Source: Onchidella celtica (taxonomy: Eukaryota; Mollusca; Gastropoda; Systellommatophora; Onchidiidae). From it: a stretch of 64,000 nt of DNA. Position 1 is the first letter of the stretch; the number at the start of each line of letters is the position of its first letter. A model generated the notes under the pieces. The model was not told the DNA's origin. It saw only the letters and a list, made by a program, of their open reading frames with translations, and ran no database searches. A program made the position numbers and the translations under genes. Location of the stretch: the NCBI GenBank assembly GCA_963931925.1, contig OZ007575.1, positions 29,113,752-29,177,751 of the forward strand, written 5' to 3'. This document shows positions 1 through 11,386 of this stretch, piece by piece.

Positions 1-275
1 GCTTTGTCACACAGCCAGAAGAGATGCCACTCATTCACGGATGCAGGAATGAGACTATAGCAAGATCTATGGATTAAGTCTAACACTAAAGTAATTGATA
101 TGGCGGCGATTGTGACGGAAGGAGGAATCAATTCTAAACTTACCTAGATCTAGATTTCTTAAATCCAACATGGAGAAAGTTGATGACATGAGATTGGGAG
201 TGTGAAAACACTGAACAGCACAGAATAGGCAAAAATTATGCAAGGCATTTGTGCTCTTTGGCACTCAAAATCCCA
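1..275. other. Intronic sequence, nothing recognised
   Basis: This is probably part of the last intron of SUPT5H, since the final exon lies downstream on the plus strand. I see no exon-like reading frame with splice sites and no repeat that I can define. Confidence 0.4.
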
Positions 276-980
276 ATATGTGTGTGCGCCTGAAGAAAGG
301 TACCAGTTGTCGGTACAGCTATTTTTGAGCTAGGGGGTGAAAAGGTAGAAAAAGTCGTGACTAGTCGAAAATGTACTTCTAGCAGAAAACACAAGTTTAA
401 GCATTTCTAAATAGGATATGAAAAGGATTTTGGAATATTTTGTGTTTAAATATTATTTTATTAATTATTTGTACAACATGTGACTCTTCAAGAAGTAATA
501 TTGAAGTGATTGTTGCTAGGGGACCGTGGACTAATTACAAAGCCGTTATAGAGATAATACTGAGCAGTGTTCACTGCTCATCTATAGTTTACCGTGTAAC
601 ATGCCACGGTCCCCTAAAAACCGCCAAGTCGTAAGTTTTTTTGGATCTTGTTAGGAGAGCGCAGTATTTTACATAGAAAGCTAGAGCTGAGCAGTGAACA
701 CAACTCAGTAGTTTCCCTATTTGCCTTTATAATAAAACTACGCTCCCCCAACAATATCCAAAAAGTCTGTCATGGGAGTGAGCTGCTAAAGCTGTTTTTC
801 TCAAAAGTTTGTTTTTGCCCCCTGTCTTACAAAATGTGCCATATCTTCAAAACTAGTTAAGATATTGTTAAAATTTTAAAAGCAGCGTGTTCAGCATTGA
901 ATTTTCTTGAAGAATATGCCCTTATCTCAAAATCCAAAATTTGTGACAACTGGTACCTTTCTCCAGGCACACACACATAT
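276..980. mobile_element. MITE-like element, long TIRs (copy A)
   Basis: The ends are inverted repeats of about 35 bp. The left end reads ATATGTGTGTGCGCCTGAAG and continues into AAAGGTACCAGTTGTC. The right end is its reverse complement with a few changes. No transposase frame is present, so it is non-autonomous. Inside, at about 505-655, is a module bounded by TAGGGGACCGTGG and CCACGGTCCCCTA. The same module recurs twice in tandem, in the opposite orientation, inside the related element at 27054-27604. It lies in the last intron of SUPT5H. No target duplication is evident. Confidence 0.7.
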
Positions 981-2628
981 GTCAAGGCAGGTCTTATCTG
1001 ACATAATTGTAAGAAAAACACTGCTCCAGAGCAAAGATGTTGTTTTGGCCAAGATCAGGGCAAGGAGTGAATAATTAGGTATGGTCAAAATGAAATGTAA
1101 ATAGTGTATGTTTTAAAGATGATTTTCAGCTTAATTCTTTGTGATCAAGAAAAAAAAGAACATGAAATATAGGTTTAGAACTGGTACCATTTAATTTTTG
1201 TCGTCGTTCACACCTATTCAGATTTTCACCCCCAGATTCAGATCTTTGTTTTTGTAAGGTGGCATCTCTGAGCCAGGCTTATATGGCTTTTATTTTTCCA
1301 ATTTTTCCATCTCTAAATCAATTCAGTCTTCCAAAGGTCTAAGTTACTTTTCATCAAAGTAATATTAATATGAGCCAAAATCAAATGAAATAATGTTTGT
1401 AGTTGTATTATTTCAAATGGCACTGGACATTCCGACCTATTAAAAATACAATGGCAGCGTTATTTGGATCACAAAATGACTAATTTTTTTAAGGAAGATT
1501 AAAAAAAGATGCCAACAAAGATCCATGAGTGAAATATCACCAGAAGTGCTGGCAAAACAAAGGCCATTTTGCTGTGTAATTCTCTATTCACAGTTTTTTT
1601 ATTCCCTTTTTTGTCTTTCTTTACCGTTAACTTTATATTGATTTGTGTCTGTGATCAGGCGTCCAATATTTCAAGCAGGCTGTCTCTCTGTAGATTGCAT
1701 AGAAATTCTGTTGTTTTGTCAGAATGATCTCTAGCTTTAGATCTATGCATGTTTATTAACGTGCACTAGATTCCTGTTCATTTGAAAAATAAAGAAGTAG
1801 GAAAGAGGCATGAAAAAAGTAAGAAAGGACATCTTCTTTGGGAGACATTGCATGTTAACAATAATCTTATTATTTAAAAAAATTGGTGGAGGGAGTATTT
1901 CATTGTGGTGCGCAATTAGACCACTTTTTTGGCTCAGGGCTGCAACCTGAATAGAAAATTATGATATTAAGTTTCTTGGTATCTGATAATCTAACCCAAT
2001 CGCTTTTGTATTGAACAACTGTGTTCCTTAAAGTTTCAGGCAGTCTTTTAAAAATGTTGTTATGGCGGTAAAATACAGTGAACATTTTTTGGTTCCTTCG
2101 ATAAGTAAGTGTATGAGAGACTGCACTTGACATACATTCAGCTTGAAAATTGATTAAGAGGGAGGGGGGCAGATAGAAAGGAAGAAAACAACAAAACGAG
2201 ACTAGGAGATTAGAAATTCAGTTTTTGTCCTTGGCCCGTGAAGTTGTGGGTTCTCTATTAGTGAATGAAAAAAAAATTGGTGCTTCCAAGCGAGAAAAAA
2301 GTGAAATTTACTTGATCCATTGGCTGAATTGAGTTGCTTGAGCAACAAAACAGCAGACTAATAATAGATCTTTCTTTTCTGAAAGTAAGAATAATTTGGT
2401 AATTAAAACCTTATGTGTGAGGTACGTTTGAAAATTACTAACTGAAGTTCAGCAGAATTGAAGTTCTTCTCACTTGGTTTAGTGCAAAGCAAGTAGGACA
2501 AGTGGCTGACTGGCATTCTTTGTTTGTCTGTAAGCTGTTTACTTATAATGAAAATAATATGTTTAGTGACTAAATATCAAACATTCATCAATTCTTAAAA
2601 TTATTTTTTGATCTACCACCTTCCTCAG
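981..2628. other. SUPT5H last intron, nothing else recognised
   Basis: AT-rich non-coding DNA. It ends in a good 3' splice site, pyrimidine-rich then CTCAG at 2624-2628. No earlier SUPT5H exon could be read here, so the upstream exons must lie outside the window or beyond a long intron. Confidence 0.5.
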
Positions 2629-2784
2629 GCCAAGGTCATAGCTGGTGAATATCGTGAAGCAACAGGATCTTTAATGAGCATCGATGGTGAAGAGGGAGTT
2701 TTCAAATTAGACAGCAAGAAAGGAGAGCAACCAGATAAGATTATTATGTTGCCTATTCACTATTTGTGCAAGATGGCAGATTGA
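2629..2784 (+). CDS. SUPT5H: SUPT5H (SPT5) last coding exon, C-terminal KOW domain
   Basis: SPT5 pairs with SPT4 to form DSIF, which binds RNA polymerase II in the nucleus and controls pausing and processive elongation. The exon starts right after a CTCAG acceptor, in phase 0, and encodes 51 residues ending in TGA at 2782-2784. Residues 6-22 (GEYREATGSLMSIDGEE) match the final KOW motif of SPT5, which in human reads GEDREATGVLLSIDGED. The last residues (IHYLCKMAD) align with the LRFLGKL end of the human protein. Between them is a lysine-rich stretch (SKKGEQPDK) a few residues longer than in the human sequence as I remember it. Only the 3' end of the gene is in the window. It converges on the minus-strand transposase gene downstream. 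Confidence 0.8.
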   Translation, partial: AKVIAGEYREATGSLMSIDGEEGVFKLDSKKGEQPDKIIMLPIHYLCKMAD

Positions 2785-3682
2785 GGGTTCCCATTGTGCA
2801 TTTTCATGAATCTAAATATAATTGTTGCATGAATTCCTAAAAAAAAATATATGTTTTTTGTTGTCATATTGGAATTGACCATTTCATTTAGATAATCCAA
2901 AGATAACTTCCCATATGGTACCACTTGTAGCTCTACCCAGTCATTTATTTTTGCACACTTTAATCTTGGAATGGCTAAAATAATGTAGTTTTTGTCAATG
3001 TCAGAATCAAGAATGAAGTGAATATATGTGGGGGATTTTCTGATGACTTTAACTGTTTGCCATTGCTGTTTTCTTGTTGCTAATTTTGAAACATTGAAGA
3101 CTGGCAGCTGTGATGATATTTGAGGATAAGGATGTCATTTTCTCCTCTTTGGAAGTGATATGATGATGATAAGATTCCTTGCCATTTTTGACTTTGCTGT
3201 TCTTATAATGTATCTGTCGCCAGCTTCAGATTGGTAAAGCTGCAGTGTCTCTTGAAGAATTTAAATTAAAATATTGATTAGCTTGTGCGTTGTTTCAAGG
3301 CCACTTATTGGGTGGATTAATGTCGGGGTATATGATCATATCAGGTAATATAATTACATCAGGGAAATCCACAATCTGTGAGAGCAAAAAAGAGGGGAAA
3401 AAAATATATTGTCAATAATCCATACTTGGCACAATTTGACACTTGCCGTTGTCAGTCATGCACTTTTTGCTGTTCTCATTTTGCTGTTGATGATTTACTA
3501 AAAAGATAGGAGTTTTCAAGTTGTTTCACGTTTTTGTTTACTAAATCCCCTTACAATGGATATTTCACATTCCTTCAGGATATATACAAGGCCTACTCCC
3601 TGGCCTCTTTGTTGATTGAATTTTTTTTCACATTTCATTGTATCATGGGCCCATCTTGCAAGGTTCTGTATTAGTCTTAAAC
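2785..3682 (+). other. SUPT5H 3' UTR and intergenic DNA
   Basis: Non-coding sequence after the SUPT5H stop. A weak poly(A)-like AATTAAA lies near 3264, so the transcript may end around 3290; this is not certain. The stretch ends in CTTAAAC (3676-3682), the left copy of the target duplication of the transposon that follows. Confidence 0.4.
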
Positions 3683-3697
3683 TAGGTACCACAAACT

Positions 3698-4605
3698 AAA
3701 AATGAGATTTGAATAAATGGGTGATATTTGTGTTTATTTTCATTGTACTTTTGAAACCATGAACAATGCAACAAATTTCATCAAAATCCGTCAACAAATA
3801 AAAAAGTTATGGTTACATAAATTTTTTCGGACTTAGAAAATTTACGGACATTTTGTAAAATATGGTATTTTAGGGTTTTTGAACATTACAACAAAATTTC
3901 TAGTACTCCATTAACACAAACTAATATAAATAATCAAATTAATGTCATATAGACAGTGGTAAACACAGAAAACATTCTGGATAACATCAAATTTTTGGAT
4001 CTCATGGGGGCTCAAACACAGGCGAAAAGTTTAATTTCACGTCAAAAATATAGCAAATCGTCCAATATGCCAAGTTTGATGCCTTGTATTAAGAAAATTT
4101 GATCCATAATTGAGCTAGAACTTTAATAATACAATCTGATACTGCCAAATTATAAGCTCAATTTTTCTTAGCTCAAATGAATGAAAAATGGCAACTTTAT
4201 GTTCCAGTCTATATGCTTCAATGTGCAAAAACGACAAAATGTAGAAAACCGGATCAAATTGCCGGGAAATTGAGCCAATTTTATAAAATTCATAAAAAAT
4301 TAACTAGAAGAGATATCAAGATGAAATAAAAACCATTGTGAAGGGAATTAAAAGCCTTATTTCCTTATGAGAAATACATGCTTCTTCAGTTATTAGAACA
4401 TTTTTGAATGTGACCTCTTTTTTATCATAATTTTTCAAAGAATATCATGAATAAATGCTCATAAAAAAAAATTCTTTTTTTTCAAATCAAGTTAAAAAAT
4501 TATAATGGTTACATCTGCCATTTGATTGATCATTATTTGCATTATGTTAAAAGGCCATTTAAATTTAGAAAACTGCTATATCATTTTTTTATGGGATGGC
4601 ACCTA
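3698..4605. other. 3' non-coding part of the hAT-like transposon
   Basis: AT-rich DNA between the left TIR and the transposase stop codon. It would be the 3' UTR of the minus-strand transcript. No second open frame and no nested element with clear ends is visible. Confidence 0.5.
3733..3738 (-). terminator. Candidate poly(A) signal of the transposase gene
   Basis: The plus strand reads TTTATT, so the minus-strand transcript would carry AATAAA about 870 bases after its stop codon and about 50 bases before the element's end. The position is suitable, but usage is an inference. Confidence 0.35.
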
Positions 4606-7600
4606 CTACACTCTATTCATCTGGGGTGAACTTGATTGTGCCCAGCATTCATCTTGGTCGCTCAAGTCAGTATCAGTATCAGAAAAACTTTTGGTGCTCA
4701 ATATGTCCAACTCCTCTGAGTCTGAGGCTGTGTCCTGACAAGCTGACTCTGAATCTGTGTCTTTTCCAGTTGACTCTAAATCCATATCCTTTTCGCTCTT
4801 TTGGAGATCCTCATCAGACTCATCTGCTGCTGAAATTTTTTCAAGTAGACGGGTATACATCATTTTCCTTGTGCCAGTCACCTTTATGTCTTTCTCCTTC
4901 ATGAACAGCTTTCTGTATTTAAGCTGTGCCTTCAAATCCTCAGCTTTCCCAGTTCTGTACATATGGTCAAGTTCATGCTTGGTGGTGATCAGACCTCCAT
5001 CCGACAACACTTTCGTCAAAAGCTTTGCCTTAATTTCCTGTTCTTGATTCTCCTTCTCTTTCTTCTTCCTCTCAGTTTCTTCTAATCTAGCTTTCTGTTT
5101 CTCTCTCACTGCATCAACAGCTGCATTGTGCTCCTCTCTCAGATGTTTGCCATGCATCCTTCCTGCTTTCATAATTGCATCTCTCTCCTTATCAGTCTTC
5201 TTGCTGATCCACTTGACTGTGTCATTGTGCTTAAACATATTGATGCTGGATCTGTGGTGAGTCGAGGCGTACCTTCTTTTCGACATGTCGAAGTCAAGAT
5301 CACCAAACAACCGTTCTCCAGTGAGATTAGTGAGGGGACATGTGTCAAGCAGCTTTTGAACGTCAGGATGAATCTCTCCCCCGTAGACACCTTTAGGAAG
5401 GAAATCGTTTAGCTGTCGGATCAAGACATCTTTAAACTTGAGGCATATTCTGTGAAAAATGGTCTGGAGGACATCTGTGCTGTAGTCGTCTGATGCAAGG
5501 AAGTCAATGACAGTATCCTTTTTGATGGTAAAGTCATCGAACACTGGGTCTGTATCAGCAGATACTGTGAAGCCTTCTGATAGCCAATGGTCAATGGTGC
5601 TGCTCATGGACTTGACATACTGAGGAAAGCTTCCATATGGTAAGTAGCTATTCATCAATCTCCAGTAGGGACCTGTAAACAGAACATGTGCTATGGCTAG
5701 TGCACCGACAGAAGACATGACCCGCTTGTCTTGTAAATCCAACAGAACACTCTCCAACAGCATATTTGACTTAGGAATCCAATTTGTAAGGAAGTCAACT
5801 ATGTGGTTGCGATGGAAAATGACTGCTTCAGCATTCTCAAATAGATTATTAAATCTGTTATCACGGAAGCTGGTGAACCTGGAGCTGATATTATCTTTGT
5901 GACAAAAAGCCAACCAGTGCTGGCGACATCCACTCTTTTCGTCTCCTCGGGGGCCTAAGACAGATGTTGCTGTGCGGATTAGTCTTACTACGGCATTTTC
6001 CTTGGAATTGGATCCAGAAAAACTTGAGTATGCCGCACTTGCGTCCCGTCCCATGGGGCCTCCCTCTTTGATCAGCTCCTTCTCTTCAGTTGTCACTCCC
6101 TCTTTTGCAGCAGTTGAAAGGCCCAGCAGGAAATGTGCGTTGCAGAAAAGGAAATGTGTACTGGCATCAACATCTTTTTCTTCACCAAGGAAGTCTTTCT
6201 TGTATTGGGCCATTTTCTGATCGAACAACTTCATTACAGATGCCCTGTCTGACATGATGCACTTCAGTTTGGAAATGATCTCCCACATGATTTCATCAGA
6301 GGTCTCGGAACTTGTCCCTTTCTCTTCAGCGGCTTGAAGATGGATTTTGGTCAGCTCCTGAAACAGTGCAACTGACTGTTCTAAAAGAGTACTTGCGTCA
6401 TCTGATGCTATTTCAGCGTAGCCCAAACTTAAGACCTTTTTGCTGCCTAAGATGATATGGCGCTCCAGGAAATTTCTTCTCTGTCTGCTAGTTCCATCTA
6501 GACCATAAGTGAAATGCTCACTTTGCATTATGCTTTCCACTACATGCTGCTTTGCGATATGATGGGCCTCATCCGCAAAATTGATGGCCGTACTCGCTGA
6601 TGGCAATCTCTCAAGGCCAATGTCGTATCCCCAGATATACTTGCAGATGATCTGTACAACCTTTGAGGCATTATCTGCTGATACATTTCCTTCACCTTGA
6701 AGTGCCATGTAGGCCAGTCTGACGTCATTAGTGAACTGGTTGTACTTTGATCCTCTAAACTGAGGCTCCATTCTGTCCTCCGTAGGCATATTCACTGTGT
6801 ACAGCAATGCTTCAGTAACATTCCGTTCCAAATCCAGTTTTTTTCTCAGTTTGCTCTTGTCTGTCTGGACATTTTTAAGTTTCTTCTTAAGACAAGAGAT
6901 GTCTTCCTTTGTGGCCCCAATTTCTTCCTGATGACTAGACATCAATTCTTCCATCTTCACCTTCAAGCTTTCATTCTCTAATAGCAGTTTATCATTGGTT
7001 TCCGCTGCCTTTTCTGTTTCCTTTCTTAGCACTGAATTCAGATGATATGTCCTTGAAACTTTGTACTTCTTGATCTCTTCGTTCAAAATACCTATCTCTT
7101 TCTTCAGCTCTCTGTTCTCCTTGGCTTCTTTCTCTAAGATGTTCAATCTGTCCTTAGCTATACTCATCTCATTCCGGAGTTGTTCCCTTTCTTCTTTCAA
7201 AATCTGGACTTCAAGTTGGAGCAAAAGTTGATCTTGGTTGTTAGTAAGTCGCTCCACCTTGCGCCTCAGTTCTTTTGCTTCTTTTGCATGGTCACAAGTA
7301 GTCTTGGTGTTCATCACTTGTGGATATAACTTCAAAAGTTTTTCTTGAGGTGCATCCTCTACATTTTCATTTTCTTCAAAAAACTTTTCTGAAAGATAAG
7401 AGTTTAATTCCTGAACTTTTTTGGAGTTCTTCAATTTCTTAACCATTTGCAAAGTTTTCAAAGCCTTTCTTTTAATTGTTGCTTCTTTGCATTCACTGTT
7501 GGACAACCGTAGGATCCAACGAATCACAAAAGTCATTGGGAGGCCTTCCATGCTCCTGAAAATGTCTAAAGTCATTACTACATTGTTTGTTACAAGTGTG

Positions 7601-8411
7601 CTGGGGTTTGGTGAGAAGTCTTTAGCATCAGCTAATAAAACACTCCTTGAAAGTGACAATTCAGCCAGGACTGGGGACACGGCATCAAAGTCAACTATTT
7701 CAGACAGGAACTGAGGTTCGCTGATGAAGGTTGACTTCAGGACAGTCTGTATCTTGTGTTGCAGTCTTCCCATTGTCACATCCACACTGCATAGGGATCG
7801 GTACCATGATGTCATCTGAAACATAGAGAGAAAGCTCACATGTATAAATAAGCAAAAGACAGTGATTTACCATGATGTCAATGTCAGAAGTGAAAGTCTG
7901 TCCTTAGCACTGAGCACTGTCAATGGATTAGAAAATGATCCAAAGTACACTGGGAGAAAACAAAATCCGCCATGAGCTATCGCAGGCCTAAGCCTTTTCG
8001 AAAAATTGCTGAGGAGAGAGACAATCACCGTAACAAGATTGAAAGGGGGGGGGGGGTACTCAAGAGAGAGTATGCATACCAGGAGAAAAATAAATTCGCC
8101 ATGAGCTATCGCCAGCCTAAGCCTTTTTAAAGAATTGCTGAGGAGAGAGACAATCAAGAAGACTGGGCATTGGTCATTATAATAGGTGTATAAAGAAAAT
8201 GAAATAAAGACTTACGTCATCAAAACTTGATCCTCCTTCTTGTCTAAGGAGATCCAGTTGTAAGATCAACTTGTTCGTTGAAGAAACAGGTGGGCATGCT
8301 GGTCTTCTACCTTTCCCAGTCATCAGGAACTTGCTTCTCAGAGCATCATATACATCGTCCCCTGTGAAGTTGAAAAAAAAAAAAGACGAAATTGATATTG
8401 GACTTCATTTT

Positions 8412-8442
<31 letters not shown>

Positions 8443-8997
8443 GTGGTGGTGACTAGGAAAGATTTAAAAAAAGAAAAAAGGAGGGGGGGTGCAGGGGGAA
8501 ACAAGTGGGCCAGTTCAAGTGGGGAGGGGTGGGGGCATTCGTTTACACTCTATCGTTCTTCTTCTCTCTCTCTCTCTGTAGCGAGATCTATCCACCTTTC
8601 TTTACCCACAGGTTAACTAAAATACACTATTAAAACTATTTTATTCGCCAATCATCCAAAATGCCAATCTTATTCCATAGATAGATCTAGATCTAGCCCC
8701 ACCCCCCCCCCCCCAAAAAACCCACTCTAGGCCTAGCCTAGGCTAGCCTCGACAGCTGACCTGGTACCTTCGCTCGGCTGTTCCTTCTGTTAACATTACT
8801 CCCGATTATTTACTATGATAAAATAATAAACAAACAAAGAAAGAAAAGTGTTGAACAACAAAATTGAAGTGTGTTCATAAGCAATACTCACGGAGATATG
8901 CGTTTAAGTCCTTAATCTGTTGGGGATTGGGGTTTGCTTCATTCCCAGCGTCGATAGATTCAGTGTTGACGGGAGCTAGTCCCAGCGGTTCCGCCAT
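4606..8997 (-). CDS. Coiled-coil hAT-like transposase, 3 exons, ~1153 aa
   Basis: The coding exons are 8892-8997, 8216-8361 and 4606-7815. Both introns are GT-AG (donors GTGAGT and GTAAGT), and the frame is kept across phase 1 and phase 0 junctions. The start codon at 8995-8997 opens MAEPLGLAPVNTES. Exon 3 alone encodes 1069 residues without a stop. Residues about 258-421 are a long charged coiled coil. The next part looks like an RNase H-type transposase core: Asp524 in YGLDGTS, Asp607 in MSDRAS, then Cys642-x-x-His645 (CNAH), and Glu918 in NLTGERLFGDLDF. This order, and the gap of about 310 residues before the Glu, match hAT enzymes such as Hermes. A basic helix follows, then a SAP-like segment (IKVTGTRKMMYTRLLEKI, about 1061-1078) and an acidic Ser/Asp tail. 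I see no BED finger. It could be the element's transposase or a tamed host gene; the flanking TIRs favour the first. The family name is inferred. Confidence 0.8.
7816..8215 (-). other. Intron 2 of the transposase gene, with internal duplication
   Basis: A GT-AG intron of 400 bp. It holds two imperfect copies, offset by 129 bp, of a block around CGCCATGAGCTATCG (about 7949-8030 and 8078-8156). A G-run lies between them. The copies do not code. Confidence 0.7.
8362..8891 (-). other. Intron 1 of the transposase gene, simple repeats
   Basis: A GT-AG intron of 530 bp. It carries a GA run passing into a G run at 8413-8440, purine-rich DNA to about 8530, a CT run near 8563-8577, an AGATCT-rich patch near 8682-8696 and a C run near 8702-8714. 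The acceptor is preceded by a long T tract on the coding strand. Confidence 0.65.
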
Positions 8998-9599
8998 TAG
9001 TCTTTGTCTTGCCTCTGGGCAAGTGAAAGGTGTGGACACACGTTGACTTTGACGCTCGATACTTTCGTCCAGGAACCACGCAGTATTGTAAAATTATCAC
9101 AAACACATGGAGAATTCCATAACGCGTATTCTGATACCCGTCACGTCGAAAAAAGTAGTCAAATCATAGCGAATTTCTTGATCCAAAGACTTCACTTTAA
9201 CTTTCGATGCCTTTCTTCCAACAACATCCGGACGTGCTTGGTATCCATGGAAAGCTACGCATGCCCTGGTTTCGTATGATGTGCGAAACTACACATTACG
9301 ATTGTCTGGGCCAAAGTACAGCGCGATTTATGAAGCGTATCAAAAATTTTGCTTGCCCGGGGCCGAGCGGGCAGCCCGTAATTGCGTGATGGGAACCTTT
9401 TCTCGGCTAAAATTACGGCAATTTGTTTATTTTGCACTGCACAAAATTATACACCGATGGAAAGGACAAAGATCAAGCTAAACAGTGGTACCATTTTTAT
9501 TATTGATTCTCAAAACGATTTTGAGTACGAGCGATGTGAAATTGACGAAAATCGGCTACCGTAAGCACTACGGGATATTTTCTGCCATCCGCGGCGTGC
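8998..9599 (-). promoter_or_regulatory. Likely 5' region and promoter of the transposase gene
   Basis: This is the 600 bp between the start codon and the right TIR. It is richer in CpG than its surroundings (for example around 9120-9150, 9340-9400 and 9560-9600). No TATA box is obvious. GGTACC, the core of the TIR, recurs at 9488-9493 and also at 8762 and 7800. These could be subterminal transposase sites, but that is a guess. Confidence 0.35.
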
Positions 9600-9621
9600 A
9601 GTCTGGGGTACCTACTTAAAC

Positions 9622-9795
9622 AAGATGATCTGCCCAATTTGAGTATTTGCAAAGCAACTTAAAAAGTGAATTATATGACACAGACTTTTAATTGGAAATA
9701 TCAATATAAATCTTGATGAAGGATTCATTGTTGAAAGTGAAATTCCTAAACTCATTCAATAGCCAAGAATGCAGTGTGGGATGAGGTGGACAGAA
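9622..9795. other. Short gap between two elements
   Basis: Unique-looking AT-rich DNA between the hAT-like transposon and the next TIR element. Nothing recognised. Confidence 0.4.
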
Positions 9796-10843
9796 TTCAT
9801 CCCCTTAGAATGACACGGTTCTAACTCCCTTCCATCAACTTTTGAGAAATCAAAGATTGAAGTTTCGTGTGATCATGGTTTTTTAGAGCAAAGAATTCTT
9901 TTCACTTTAGTACAGTGGACTTCACTTGAGTTGAACTTGCATGAGTTGATCTTTCAGTTTCAAGGGCTCTCCCCACACTATCAAAAGGCGTAGCATCGGC
10001 ATTCCGACCTATTATCTCATTTTCTCCTAAGCTGACCATCATCTAGAGTTGTTTGTCTAAGAACCAATCAGGAACAAGCTCTGAAATGACCTTTGCCCCA
10101 GGTGCCCACGTTGGCTCATTAATAGTGCTAATCTGGATAAACAAAATAGTTTAGCGGTCGAGGATATCATGCTTCGTTCTGAAGAAAATACAGCTATCAG
10201 TGTCAGTATCATAAGTCAGATCACTGGTTAAAGACTTACAGACAAATGTTTCGTTGGTTGATTCAGTTAACTGTAATAAAGGACAGCAGCGAATATTTTA
10301 CTGACCACATAAAAACCATGTGCACAGCGGTCGTGTGTTAGTCGGCAAGGGTCAATGCGACCCAGATAAAATCCCCCCGTGAGTGAGGTCACTAGTCCGG
10401 TCAGCGGGCTTGACCAGTAGCGTCGGCTGGAGGTTTTAATAAGCACAGACGTTAGAGGGTATCCCAAATTCACATATTGCACCGTCATCTAGTTTATGAT
10501 TTTATGAATGGCAGGCCAAGATTAGAAACTGTAGTGCACTGACCGACCATTGCATTCAGTTTGAATGTGTCCCCCCCCCCCCCCCCCAATGTAAAGTTAA
10601 TATTAGTTAATCCCTTGACATCGGGCCGGCGACGGATGAGTTGAACAACGGATGTGTTGATTTTTTTTTCATCCCCCGACGACATCAACACAAGCATAGT
10701 TGACTGTAATACTTTCAAATTGTGCACTGAATCTGCTTCATACTTAGACACACAATGGAGAAATCCCGTAGAACTAGTGGGTAGTGTGTAACTCAGTTCA
10801 GCCTAAAAGTGGAGATAGAACCTTGTCATTCTAAGGGGATGAA
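9796..10843. mobile_element. TIR element, TTCATCCCCTTAGAATGAC family
   Basis: The ends are inverted repeats of 33 bp with two mismatches; both begin TTCATCCCCTTAGAATGACA. There is no transposase frame, so it is non-autonomous. The interior (about 9956-10411) is homologous to about 25404-25910, which sits inside an element with different, TTAA-flanked ends. A C17-like run lies near 10570-10586. A lone terminus of the same family is at about 58848-58925. No clear target duplication. Confidence 0.7.
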
Positions 10844-11217
10844 ATGCTGGAATCTAAATATAGTCCAGGTTGAAAACAAGAAAAAAATGAAGAAAGGACC
10901 AGCGATTGTGGGCAATGTTTTGATATCAAGAAGAATGATTCTTTGATACAGTGAACAAATTTATCCAGGTATGTGTGCTTACACATTGTCTATTAAGCGA
11001 AAAAGGTTTAAAAAAACTTTTGCAAACTCTACTGTTGGGATGTTTTAGAACACCCTGTTTCTGTACATGGTTATGTATAAGGTTTCCACATGTGCTGATG
11101 TGTCACATTTTGTATTTAATGTCGATATGATTTTGCTGTTTTTTTTAACTGGAAACTCAGAATAAAGCCTTTCATGAAATGCCACAGTTTGTTATGGGTT
11201 CTTATCGTAGATGGAGA
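10844..11217. other. Unassigned intergenic DNA
   Basis: AT-rich, with no recognisable gene or element. Confidence 0.35.
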
Positions 11218-11386
11218 TTGTTGTTGTTGTGTTTGATCTGCGTGCGCTATCGAGGGCATCGCAGGAAGAAAAAGTTTTCAGTTTTACAGCCAGCTGGGAA
11301 GCCTGCCTTGGTGTAGAGTTTTCAGAGCTTCTTTGATGCCACTGGTACAGGTTTTCCTTGGTCTGCCTCTGGCCTTGTATCTAGAG
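11218..11386 (-). mobile_element. Probable LINE 3' remnant
   Basis: On the minus strand one frame reads ARGRPRKTCTSGIKEAL, which resembles the GRP(K/R)-x-T-W tail found after the reverse transcriptase in many non-LTR elements. It soon meets a stop, and no reverse transcriptase is present. Short and degraded, so the call is tentative. Confidence 0.35.

Larger units (their letters stand above)
3683..9614 (-). mobile_element. Complete hAT-like DNA transposon, 5.93 kb, TIRs and TSD
   Basis: The left end is TAGGTACCACAAACT (3683-3697). The right end, read inward, is TAGGTACCCCAGACT (9600-9614 on the minus strand). They match at 13 of 15 positions. Directly outside both ends is CTTAAAC (3676-3682 and 9615-9621), a perfect 7 bp direct repeat that fits a target-site duplication. 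The one large gene inside runs on the minus strand, and its product has hAT-like DDE features. A minus-strand AATAAA at 3733-3738 lies about 50 bp from the left end, so the transcript would end inside the element. hAT elements usually make 8 bp duplications and often start with (C/T)AGG; the seven bases here, or eight with one mismatch, are slightly unusual. The ends and the open gene suggest a fairly young, possibly autonomous copy. Confidence 0.82.

Noticed and set aside
7816-7839. Extension of the big transposase exon upstream of 7815
   Set aside because: A GTTTCAG acceptor ends at 7816, and splicing to 8216-8361 and 8892-8997 gives a clean protein with a good start. The extension would start at GTG within the intron.
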